Of a DNA stretch of 64,000 nt, positions 51,770 through 59,486 are shown piece by piece. The notes beneath the pieces were generated by a model. The model did not search any database. It saw nothing but the letters and a program-made list of their open reading frames with translations, and was not told the origin of the DNA. The stretch's first letter is position 1. Each line of letters opens with the position of its first letter. A program made the translations under genes and the position numbers. Source of the DNA: Bradyrhizobium erythrophlei (GTDB lineage Bacteria > Pseudomonadota > Alphaproteobacteria > Rhizobiales > Xanthobacteraceae); assembly GCF_900129425.1 (NCBI RefSeq), contig NZ_LT670817.1, positions 1,302,001-1,366,000 on the forward strand, given 5' to 3'.

Positions 51770-52135
51770 ATGCGAATGAAACATGCACTCTTTCTGTCTG
51801 GCGCCCTGTTGGCGGCACCTGGCGCGGTGATCGCGCAAGCCCCGCCGGCGCCGGCGACGCCACCGGCCCAAACCGCCCATCCTGTACCGGCGCGCGTCAG
51901 CGATTGTGCGCCGATGCAGCCGGCGCCGCCGCGAGGCACCGTCTCGCCGGAAGGCACGACCACCGGCCAGCGGGCCGAGCCGCTTGGCGATAAACTGGCG
52001 AAATCCGACGGCGTGTTGTGTCCGCCCGCGGGCGTTGACCCGGACATCCATGCACCGACGCCCGATGCGGGCAACACGCCGGTGATCCCGCCCCCCGGCA
52101 GTCCCGGTGGAGATCCCAACATCCGGCCGAAATAG
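51770..52135 (+). CDS. secreted proline-rich hypothetical protein (121 aa)
   Basis: Signal peptide MKHALFLSGALLAAPGAVIAQ (starting MRMKH), then a mature chain rich in proline and alanine: APPAPATPPAQTAH, VSDCAPMQPAPPRGTVSPEGTTTG, LGDKLAKSDGVLCPPAGVDPDIHAP and NTPVIPPPGSPGGDPNIRPK. Two cysteines could form a disulfide. I recognise the mature pattern SPEGTTTGQRAEPLGDKLAKSDGVLCPP as conserved among Bradyrhizobium relatives. Function unknown. Confidence 0.8.
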   Translation: MRMKHALFLSGALLAAPGAVIAQAPPAPATPPAQTAHPVPARVSDCAPMQPAPPRGTVSPEGTTTGQRAEPLGDKLAKSDGVLCPPAGVDPDIHAPTPDAGNTPVIPPPGSPGGDPNIRPK

Positions 52136-52174
52136 AGACGGTTGCAGGCGCTTGCCGCGATGGCGGGGCTTTGC

Positions 52175-52204
52175 TTGACATGCCCTTGACCGGCTTCTTA
52201 TATG
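52175..52204 (+). promoter_or_regulatory. sigma-70-like promoter for tRNA-Met
   Basis: TTGACA (52175-52180) and TATATG (52199-52204), 18 bases apart, 48 bp before the mature tRNA. A short hairpin (ATGCCGC/GCGGCAT) lies in the leader. Confidence 0.6.
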
Positions 52205-52252
52205 CCGCGCGTTCGCGACTGCGGCATATAAAGCCGTAACAGCGGACGCCGT

Positions 52253-52329
52253 GGCGGGGTAGCTCAGCTGGTTAGAGCACGGGAATCATAATCCTGGGGT
52301 CGGGGGTTCGAGTCCCTCTCCCGCTACCA
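52253..52329 (+). tRNA. tRNA-Met (CAT), elongator type
   Basis: 77-nt cloverleaf ending in encoded CCA. Acceptor GGCGGGG/TCCCGCT, D stem GCTC/GAGC, anticodon stem CGGGA/TCCTG with loop ATCATAA (anticodon CAT), and T arm with GTTCGAGT. The lack of an unpaired first acceptor base and of three GC pairs in the anticodon stem argues against initiator tRNA. A CAT tRNA that is modified to read Ile cannot be excluded by eye, but the sequence resembles Bradyrhizobium elongator Met. An integrase remnant follows directly. Confidence 0.93.
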
Positions 52330-52446
52330 CACGCAGCGCGGGTACCAGCTCGCCGAATCTTCAATGAAATCAATGAATATCGCCTTTCGCGTCGGTATCG
52401 ATGTGTCCTGTGTCACAAGGATCACTCACACCGAAGGTGCGAAGTC

Positions 52447-53185
52447 TTGGCTCGTTCAGCATTCATTTCGCGGCGCGAAGGACGCTACATATTCCAGATC
52501 CGCACGCCGACCTGCCTATCGTCGGTCTATCGCTCGGGCTCAATCCGGCTTGGGCTTGGAATCGCGAATTACCAAATGGCCTCCACCCGGGCGGCGCGCA
52601 TTGCATCCTGGATGCTGAGGATCAGGACATCGATGGCGATCCGCGCCAGGCGATGATTATGGCCAAGGCTACAGGCGTTGGCGCTTAAGCCGGTCAGTAT
52701 CCAGACATCGCAGCTTTGTATGGAGAATGGCATTTCCGCTCTGCGAAGCGTTCTCTTGCTGAAGGCGACGATGACGAAGATGACGCAGACGAGGCGGATA
52801 CGGAGCCAGGCGAAAGGTTTTGGAAGCAGGCGGCCGGGAGCGGCTCTCGAAGGCGCAACGTTCGGCGATAGAAGACGAAGGTCTGCAACGGTGGCTGTTT
52901 CCAGAATGGAAGGTTTACATTCTCCCCACTGGACAAGTCAGATGGTCCAAGCCGTCTCAAAAGCCCGGCAGTACGTGAAAGTAAAATTCAAATTGCAGCG
53001 GAAGGGGTTTGCCCTCCACAGCGCGCGGCACACCTTCAAAGGCTTCATTGACGATCTTCGGGCCTTGTCGGAACGATCGCGCAGGGTCGTGATGGGCTGC
53101 CAGTGCGACCGACACGTCAGGCGGCTATGGACCAAAGTCGATCACCGAGGAGCGGGCTGAGGTAATTTTAGGGTCTCTCAAATAG
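52447..53185 (+). pseudogene. tyrosine recombinase (phage-type integrase) remnant next to tRNA-Met
   Basis: A broken integrase read over several frames. The N-terminal part gives ARSAFISRREGRYIFQIR and IANYQMASTRAARIASWMLR, the usual start of Bradyrhizobium-type integrases. The C-terminal part gives LHSARHTFKGFIDDLRALSERSRRVVMG, with catalytic Arg in HSARH. A loss of about two bases then shifts the frame to ATDTSGGYGPKSITEERAEVILGSLK, with the nucleophile Tyr in GGYG, ending at TAG 53183-53185. The total length is about half that of a full enzyme, so internal sequence is also missing. It lies 117 bp after tRNA-Met in the same direction, the usual integrase/att layout. Confidence 0.75.
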
Positions 53186-53400
53186 CACGATTGAACACAT
53201 GACGACCCTCTTGCTCAGTACCAAAGAGCGAGCCGATCACGGTGAGTTGAAAATCGTCGAAGCGGGCGAAACGACGAGCGTTCGAACGATGAAAAGTTGC
53301 ACATCCTGCACGCAAAACGAGCGAAACAGTATCGTTGATATGTCGTCCTTTTTGACCGAGCTTGTGCATTGTCGGCCCTTGGGATGATTTTACAGAGCCC

Positions 53401-53459
53401 GTTAACTGTAAATCAGCCGCCTCATGGCTTCGAAGGCTCGAGTCCTTCCTCTCCCACCA
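53401..53459 (+). pseudogene. 3'-half tRNA remnant (tRNA-Tyr-like, anticodon GTA)
   Basis: Reads as the 3' part of a tRNA: anticodon loop CTGTAAA (53406-53412, anticodon GTA), a variable arm, a perfect T arm GAAGG-CTCGAGT-CCTTC (53432-53448), acceptor strand CTCTCCC and A-CCA ending at 53459. No matching 5' acceptor (GGGAGAG) or D arm precedes it, and the anticodon stem is mispaired, so it is not a functional tRNA. It resembles the end of an alphaproteobacterial tRNA-Tyr and is likely an attachment-site remnant. Confidence 0.6.
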
Positions 53460-53532
53460 TTTTGAAAACGCTAATGAATTTGCCAAATTCCTGAGTTGTC
53501 ACAACCGGGTCATAAAACGACGGAAGTCGTGC

Positions 53533-53660
53533 GCGGCGAAAGGCGCGAAAACTGCCGATCTGCCGGTCGAGCAGCTGACTGAGTTCGAGCTGGTCATCAA
53601 TTTGAGGACTGCCAAGGTGCCAGGCCTGAACGGCTGCTCGCCCGCGCCGACCGACTCTTG
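53533..53660 (+). pseudogene. C-terminal fragment of an ABC substrate-binding protein (ABC_sub_bind type)
   Basis: Frame gives AKGAKTADLPVEQLTEFELVINLRTAKVPGL, matching the C-terminal end (usually PADLPVEQPTKFELVINLKTAKALGL) of a binding-protein family very common in Bradyrhizobium. It is followed, after a frame change, by LLARADR, as expected from the same ending. No upstream domains are present. Debris in the island junction. Confidence 0.65.
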
Positions 53661-53838
53661 CCTCCGCTGGGGCTGGCGTGCAAAATTGTTGCTGAATTGC
53701 CGGAAGTCGAGGTCATGTGTCTCAACAACGCAGAGGACAGGGCCTTACGCGTGGACCTCACGCGTTGAATGTCTGCTGTAATGAATTAGAAAGATTGAAT
53801 TTAGCGGATCGCCTAGCGCCATCATTTGGATTTGAGAA

Positions 53839-54768
53839 ATGAACGAAGCAGGCTCAAAAAATCCACTCGTCTCACTAGCCATTCCTGTTTACAACGGCGA
53901 AGCATATCTCGTCGATGCTATTACGTCTTGCCTCGCCCAAGACTATGATAATTTCGAGCTTATCATTTCAGATAACGCCTCTACGGACGGCACAGAGCGG
54001 ATTTGCCGCGAATTCGCTACGAAAGACGCTCGGGTAAAATATTTCCGCAATGAAAAGAACTTGGGTGCTGGCCGCAATTACAACCTGGCATTCCATCACA
54101 GCTCCGGAAAGTACATGAAGTGGTGTGCGGCGGACGACCGCATCAGTCCGAATTTTGTCAGTGCTTGTGTCGCTGTTCTGGAGAAAAATCATGACGTCAT
54201 ATTAGCCTATGGGACGACAATCAGTATCGATACCGCCGGTCGCGAAATCCCTCTGGTTGGGAGGGGCCGCAAGGCGCAGGATCCAAATGACGGACCGGCC
54301 ATGCGCTTCCTCAAAGATCTAAACGACCGTGGAACAAATTTTGAGTGCTTCGGACTTTTCAGGCGAGAGATACTTCAAAAATCGACATTGCATCGCTCGT
54401 ATTACGGTTCCGACCTTACGCTGATGAGTGAGCTGACCTTGCTCGGAAGGTTTGCGCAGGTGCCGGAGGCGATCTTCTACAATCGCGAGCATCCGGCGCG
54501 TTCGATGAATCTCAAAGACAAGAAGGTGCTGTTGGCCTGGCAGGATCCGGAAGCCGCAACTAAACACCAGCCTCGCCGGGAGAATTGGGAACGCTGGAAG
54601 CATTTGCTGGAAATTGCATTCCGACATCGGCAGACGACGCCCGCCTTCGCCGTCCTCGCCGTGATCGTCATTTGGACCACGGCTAGGGTTCGCGACAGGA
54701 TAGCGGCTACGCTTGGCCAAATGACATCGGGGCTATTCAAAGGCCACGCTGTCAACAGAGAAGTGTAG
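53839..54768 (+). CDS. family 2 glycosyltransferase
   Basis: 309-residue GT-A glycosyltransferase. It starts MNEAGSKNPLVSLAIPVYNGEAYLVDAITSCLAQDYDNFELIISDNASTDGT, the GT2 nucleotide-binding start. The metal-binding DxD-like motif is CAADDRISPNF, and NLGAGRNYNLAFHHSSGKYMKW is typical. The C-terminal part contains a hydrophobic stretch (TPAFAVLAVIVIWTTARV) that may anchor it to the membrane. G+C and codon use are lower than in the flagellar region. It is the first gene of the polysaccharide cassette after the island junction. Donor and acceptor unknown. Confidence 0.93.
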   Translation: MNEAGSKNPLVSLAIPVYNGEAYLVDAITSCLAQDYDNFELIISDNASTDGTERICREFATKDARVKYFRNEKNLGAGRNYNLAFHHSSGKYMKWCAADDRISPNFVSACVAVLEKNHDVILAYGTTISIDTAGREIPLVGRGRKAQDPNDGPAMRFLKDLNDRGTNFECFGLFRREILQKSTLHRSYYGSDLTLMSELTLLGRFAQVPEAIFYNREHPARSMNLKDKKVLLAWQDPEAATKHQPRRENWERWKHLLEIAFRHRQTTPAFAVLAVIVIWTTARVRDRIAATLGQMTSGLFKGHAVNREV

Positions 54769-55269
54769 TGAGACAAACGTGAGGGGCGTTTGTGAGACTT
54801 GCCAGAATGCTCCAAGAGTGCGGTCTTAGAGTCACAAAATTGGGCCGATGCCCGTCCGTTTGGCAACTTCTGTTGTTCACCCCACGTCAGTTAACCTTGC
54901 TTACGCTCAGGTGGCGCTTCCTGGAATCGGTAGTTCGGTCAGCGAAGCGTCTTTTCCCGAAAGTCCGCTCAGAACTCGTCGTATTTGCCGTCTGCGTGGA
55001 TGTAAAAAGTTAAACCAGCCCGACAGAGGACAAGACATCCTTGAATATCGTCTCGCTCTGGGGGCGACAGGACTGGTCGCTCAAGATCCCTTCTAAGGTT
55101 CCAATTCGTCCGACGGAAATCGTCGGCTGGAAAACCAACGACGAATGGCTCGCGCTGCATCGATGTGCTGACGAAAGCAAGCTTCAGCCTTAAAAAAGGC
55201 GAGTGCCTGCTCGCCGTGTGTTACCTAGGCTCGAGTCATAAGCTTTTTTGCCTTTTCAAGGGGGCTCAA
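54769..55269. other. 501-bp stretch without a supported gene
   Basis: Short frames on both strands (for example around 54848-55096 +) translate to sequence I cannot match and lack good ribosome sites. The stretch is A+T-richer than the core and may be decayed coding sequence. A promoter for the next gene should lie near its end. Confidence 0.5.
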
Positions 55270-56985
55270 ATGCAAGAGCAATCACGGAATGTATATTCCG
55301 AAATGTGGTCAGAACTGCATCGAACAAATCACGCGGCGTCATCGAAGCTGCTGAACGTTGACAAAGAGATAGGGTTTAAGGAGGCACATAACCATTTCTC
55401 GTCGTTGCAGCCTCCGGATCTGCTGAAGCTGCAGAACTTGAGCTCGCGTGACAGGGAGCGCCTTATTCGGCAGGGGATATCGCCAGTTTTTTTAAGAAGC
55501 AACTTTGGAAAATCATTCGGAGTACACTATCTCGATAAGCGAGCGTTTCAGATATGGGCCGTCAAACATAAATCCGTTCGTGCCGTGTGCCCATTTACCG
55601 GGCGCATACTTTCGTCCGGCCACTCGTTGCTTGCAAATATAAACACCATTTTCTACCGTTTCGTAAGCGAGCAGATATTCTACATTATTGTTAGCGGAAT
55701 TGGTTCGGGCTTTAAGAAGAATGCGATCTATTTTCCTGATGATGAATTGATTGTCACATTAGGAGATCCATGGGGGTTTCAGCAGGAGGAGGTGGCCGAA
55801 TTAAAGGCCCGCATGGTGAGTAATTTTGGGCTTTGCCGCAGCTATTGCTATGCAGGTCCGAATCCGATGGCTCCGGTTGCCGTCTGTTTGGGTTTTTATC
55901 ATTTTGGCCACCACGTATGGAACGAATTGTCCGGCATACAACGGCTCGTCAGCCATCGGTCGTTGAAGCATGTTGACCGGTTTATTGTGATGCGCGAGCC
56001 TCTCGGACCACTGGAGCACATATTTCCCGAGATCCAAGCGAAAACGATCGATAGAAAAGCGACAGCCGACGAGATTTTCAGGGAAATCCTGGAGAAACGA
56101 TATTTGGCGATCCGAGTTGGAGCCAATTTCATTCCGCGCGCTGTGCTCGAGCGGGTCAACAGGGTAGCGAAAGCTCATTTGTCGGCAGATGCTCGACGAG
56201 AAATTAATGCGGCTAAACAGCAGCACCGGCCGTTGCTCTGGATAGGTATCCGAGTCGGAAATCGTATGTGGGCAGATCAGGCTGAAGGCATAGCTTGCCT
56301 GATATCGGGATTGATCAACGGTTATCCTCAACTCGGTGTGGTTTTCGACGGCTTTTCAATCCCCGCCGATCGTAGTGAAGCATCAGAAAAAGTCGAATAT
56401 GCCTCGATTATCGACGAGGAGAATGCTGTAGTTGACGCGGTGAGGAGAAAGCTCCGCGATCGCAATATTCAGATCGTCATCTTCAACATTATTGGCCGCA
56501 CGATCTTCGACGCGATCGAATGGGCCCACGCCATTGACGTCTATATCAGTCCGTTTGGTACCATACAGCACAAGGTTGGGTGGTTTGCTAACAAGCGGGG
56601 CATTATTCATAGCAATTTGAACCTGCTCGGTACCGACTTCATTTGGACCTCGATCGAAGACGCAAAGACTCCCAATTATGTCAGGGCATCAAGTGTCGTC
56701 GACGTTCCATCAGGTCTAACGGGAGAAACCATCTATAAGAGTACCAATGATCGACGCGAAATAGGGACTGGCGCCGTAGCAGCGGACCGAAAGGTTGCAA
56801 GGAATCCGGAGTTCAATAACTACACCATTGAAGGCAACGCTTTGCTCGAGGATGTACTGGCACTTCTTGAATCGCCAGCGGAGAAATCAACGGCGAATAT
56901 TGCCATCAAGCGCAAACTTATCGAGCGCAAACTCAGGCACTTTCTTCAAAAAGCGGTGCCGAAATTCGACGTCAGGGGGCTATAG
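55270..56985 (+). CDS. large protein of unknown family in the polysaccharide cassette (571 aa)
   Basis: I do not recognise a named family. It starts MQEQSRNVYSEMWSELHRTNH after AAGGGGG; upstream in-frame codons are less likely. No signal peptide. The N-terminal third is hydrophilic, with LLANINTIFYRFVSEQIFYIIVSGIG around 135-160. The C-terminal half looks like a Rossmann-type glycosyltransferase: HFGHHVWNELSGIQRL, RPLLWIGIRVGNRMWADQAEGIACLISGL, VVFDGFSIP, and DAIEWAHAIDVYISPFGTIQHKVGWFANKRGIIHSN. The last block recalls the donor-site ends of GT61/O-fucosyl-like enzymes. Low G+C, and convergent with the methyltransferase operon. A glycosyltransferase role is inference. Confidence 0.8.
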   Translation: MQEQSRNVYSEMWSELHRTNHAASSKLLNVDKEIGFKEAHNHFSSLQPPDLLKLQNLSSRDRERLIRQGISPVFLRSNFGKSFGVHYLDKRAFQIWAVKHKSVRAVCPFTGRILSSGHSLLANINTIFYRFVSEQIFYIIVSGIGSGFKKNAIYFPDDELIVTLGDPWGFQQEEVAELKARMVSNFGLCRSYCYAGPNPMAPVAVCLGFYHFGHHVWNELSGIQRLVSHRSLKHVDRFIVMREPLGPLEHIFPEIQAKTIDRKATADEIFREILEKRYLAIRVGANFIPRAVLERVNRVAKAHLSADARREINAAKQQHRPLLWIGIRVGNRMWADQAEGIACLISGLINGYPQLGVVFDGFSIPADRSEASEKVEYASIIDEENAVVDAVRRKLRDRNIQIVIFNIIGRTIFDAIEWAHAIDVYISPFGTIQHKVGWFANKRGIIHSNLNLLGTDFIWTSIEDAKTPNYVRASSVVDVPSGLTGETIYKSTNDRREIGTGAVAADRKVARNPEFNNYTIEGNALLEDVLALLESPAEKSTANIAIKRKLIERKLRHFLQKAVPKFDVRGL

Positions 56986-57138
56986 CAGGCCTGCTGAAAA
57001 ATTAGTCTGGCGGAGAGATCACTATCGGCGTGGCGGCGATTGAAGCCAAACTGAGAGCGGGCTTCGCTGCTATTGGGCTGAAAGAGGCTCCCAACGTCCA
57101 ACGAAAGAACCAGATTTTCAACCTCCCGAAAATTCACA

Positions 57139-58365
57139 TCAGGTGAACCCCATTGGGCTGAGCGCGACGATCTCCGGCCTGAGACCCGTTTCCTTCAGGC
57201 TCAACTCGATTTCGGGGACATAGATTGGATTCATCACGATCACTAAATCCGCTGGCTGATCAATGAGCGCTTTCGGGGCGATCACGGGATGCCCCGTCCC
57301 CGGCATGAACTTCCCTTGCTTAAAGGGATTGACGTCCACCACCGCCGCTATCTCTTCGGTCAGTCCGAGCGTGGTCAGAAAGGACACGCCCTTCGATCCC
57401 CCGCCCCACAACACAATCCGCTGTCCGCATTTCCACGCCGAGCGAACGCGTTTTCGCCAACCGTCCTGAACCTGCCGCACTCGCTCCGGAAAGTTCGCTG
57501 CGAGGCATTGCAGCTCTGCGAGGTCCTGCTCCAGCGCAAGGCGAGGCGGGGAATGTCGGGACACCGGGTTGGCATATTGAATGATGTACTGATCATCGTA
57601 GGCGAGGCGAAGCTCGGTTACGTCAAAGCCTTCCTGGCGAAACAGCCTGGCATGCGCTCCCGGGCTGAAATACGAGCAGTGCTCGTAGTAGATGTCCCAG
57701 AAAGCGCCTTCAGCAAGCACGCGCTTGGCGTCGGGGGTCTCAAAGAACACGGCGGCGTCGTCGCGCTCACCGATCATCCTGCGGATCGAGCCAACAAAGC
57801 TTCGAACTGGTGCGATGTGCTCGAGCGTGTGACGACAAACGATGACATCGGCCTCGAGGTGCTCGTACTTTTCCGAAAAAAGGTCGGTGATGAAGCGAAC
57901 CTTGTCGCTCGGCGTCAAGCGTCCCTCGTCGGCCCTATAGCCGGGATCGATCCCGAGCCCCGTAGCACCGTCCACATCACAAAGCTCCCGGAGGAATTCG
58001 CCTTTGCCGCAACCGATCTCAATGACATGCTTGCCGGCTATCGCGCATTTCTCGGCAGCTTCGCGGGCCAGCTGTCTGGCAAACGCATTGAAAATGCCGG
58101 AGAAGTGCTGGGATTCCTCGAAGTTGGTCGAGTACCTCATCACAGCTTCATCGAAAATGTGGTTGAACACGAAGCCGCAGGAGTCGCAGCAGGCAAGCTC
58201 CAAGTCTCTCCGAGTCAAAGCACGCGCCGCCTCGGCTGTATCCAGGAGAATGCAGCTATGAATCGGAATCGACGGTACGCGGTATAGTATCCGCGTAACT
58301 GCAGTAGAACATGAGGGGCAAACGCGGCGAGTGAGCGCGCCCGAAGGACTGCCTGAGTTTGCCAA
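57139..58365 (-). CDS. class I SAM methyltransferase with zinc-binding N-terminus and C-terminal Rossmann domain (C-methyltransferase-like)
   Basis: 408-residue protein with the three-part layout of sugar C-methyltransferases (NovU, TylC3, TcaB9). Cys16, 19, 60 and 63 (CPSC, CDSC) form a metal site. SAM motif I is VIEIGCGKGEF (114-124), then CRHTLEHI. The active-site-like motif Tyr226-x-Glu228-His229 is in IYYEHCSYFSPG. The C-terminal domain has VLWGGGSKGVSF and VVDVNPFKQGKFMPGTGHPVIAP. The start appears to be TTG at 58365 right after the preceding stop. It may methylate a nucleotide sugar or form an acyl-like modification; the target is unknown. Last gene of the operon. Confidence 0.87.
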   Translation of the reverse strand: MANSGSPSGALTRRVCPSCSTAVTRILYRVPSIPIHSCILLDTAEAARALTRRDLELACCDSCGFVFNHIFDEAVMRYSTNFEESQHFSGIFNAFARQLAREAAEKCAIAGKHVIEIGCGKGEFLRELCDVDGATGLGIDPGYRADEGRLTPSDKVRFITDLFSEKYEHLEADVIVCRHTLEHIAPVRSFVGSIRRMIGERDDAAVFFETPDAKRVLAEGAFWDIYYEHCSYFSPGAHARLFRQEGFDVTELRLAYDDQYIIQYANPVSRHSPPRLALEQDLAELQCLAANFPERVRQVQDGWRKRVRSAWKCGQRIVLWGGGSKGVSFLTTLGLTEEIAAVVDVNPFKQGKFMPGTGHPVIAPKALIDQPADLVIVMNPIYVPEIELSLKETGLRPEIVALSPMGFT

Positions 58366-59334
58366 CTATGATCCAGAGATGGAAGTAAGGCCGCTTTCGC
58401 TCGCAGGGCTGTCGGGCTTGAACACGAGAACGGCACCTTCCGGGATCTCGCCGCTGTCGTACCGCGCCACGAACTGGTCAGGCATCGCGGCATCGTCAGA
58501 GCCGCGACGAAAGTCGCGCAGACTGGTTCCCGTTGCGCGGGTGTCCACGTTAGGGGCGCTTCGACCATTCTCCAGATCAGTGAGATCGACCGTACGGAAG
58601 TCGATGCTAAATCGCGTCAACCCTGACGTATTTGGCACAGTCGAATGCATCTGCGCGCCAGAAAACAGGATTAAGCCTCCCGCCGGACAAACAATCCGGA
58701 TCTGATCCTCGATGTCCATTGGTTCTCGTGGACCGGGTTGCTTCCGGGTGTCGGCCTTGATGTGCTTCACAGCTTCCTTTCGGCCGACCGCGTTGTATTG
58801 ATAATAGTTGAAGTGCTCCGATCCGTTGCTGACCGGCTTCGTCCAGTAATTGGGATGAAACGCCATCCCTGACTCCGGCGAAAACTCGTAAATCGGCAAC
58901 CACCAGTTCAGCTGGGCCATCGGGGCAGACCACCACGTATCCCGGTGCGGCGGAAAGGCGTAGCCAACTCCCGCAGTCAGGTATTTGTCGCTGGTCGCGC
59001 CACGCAGCCGGGGCACGTCCACGTGTACCGTATTCAGATCGCCGCCGAGTTCTGCAACCACGTCGCGTAGGAGTGCGGCAGTCTTTGGATGGTGAATGAA
59101 ATGTGGTTTGAGAGGCCCAAAAATCTCGACGAACCTTTCAACGGACAACTCGAATTGCGCGGTCCGGGGGGGAAGCGGGGCAAAGGCTGCTTCAATGAGT
59201 TCGCGAGCAAAATCGACAAGCGCGAGGGTCGACGGCCGCGGCGAAAAAACGAAAATATCCCCCGCGAATATCTTGCCCCGCCGCTCCGCATCAGTCATTT
59301 TCGAGTCGAAATAAACTGCGGTCATGATTTTCAT
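58366..59334 (-). CDS. 2-oxoglutarate/Fe(II) oxygenase-like protein
   Basis: 322-residue double-stranded beta-helix protein by motif. YAFPPHRDTWWSAPMAQLNWWLPI gives the iron-binding His130-x-Asp132, GLILFSGAQMHSTVPNTSG the distal His230, and TRFSIDFRTVDL the 2OG-binding Arg241. These are in the right order and spacing for a non-haem iron oxygenase of the phytanoyl-CoA dioxygenase type. The N-terminus (KMTDAERRGKIFAGDIFVFSPRPSTLALVDFAREL) is hydrophilic. The start is ATG at 59334, with an alternative three codons later. It lies between two methyltransferase genes and is likely to oxidise the sugar made by this operon; that is inference. Confidence 0.82.
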   Translation of the reverse strand: MKIMTAVYFDSKMTDAERRGKIFAGDIFVFSPRPSTLALVDFARELIEAAFAPLPPRTAQFELSVERFVEIFGPLKPHFIHHPKTAALLRDVVAELGGDLNTVHVDVPRLRGATSDKYLTAGVGYAFPPHRDTWWSAPMAQLNWWLPIYEFSPESGMAFHPNYWTKPVSNGSEHFNYYQYNAVGRKEAVKHIKADTRKQPGPREPMDIEDQIRIVCPAGGLILFSGAQMHSTVPNTSGLTRFSIDFRTVDLTDLENGRSAPNVDTRATGTSLRDFRRGSDDAAMPDQFVARYDSGEIPEGAVLVFKPDSPASESGLTSISGS

Positions 59335-59486
59335 CCGGAGTTGGCGTTATCCGAAAACCCAAAATATATCAGATCCCGGCTTGCGTGGAAATAGGGTCAA
59401 ATTCCCCACGTGCCGTTGCGCAGCTCCATCCCGCGACCCTCGGATCTCAAGTAGGCCCTGAACCAAGAGGTTTCTTCGCGTGTCGT

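Noticed and set aside
52364..52688. Separate small genes downstream of tRNA-Met
   Set aside because: Their frames are parts of the broken integrase N-terminus rather than independent proteins.
54848..55096. 82-codon + strand frame between the glycosyltransferase and the unknown 571-aa gene
   Set aside because: No ribosome site or family match; composition looks like decayed sequence. Left as unassigned intergenic.
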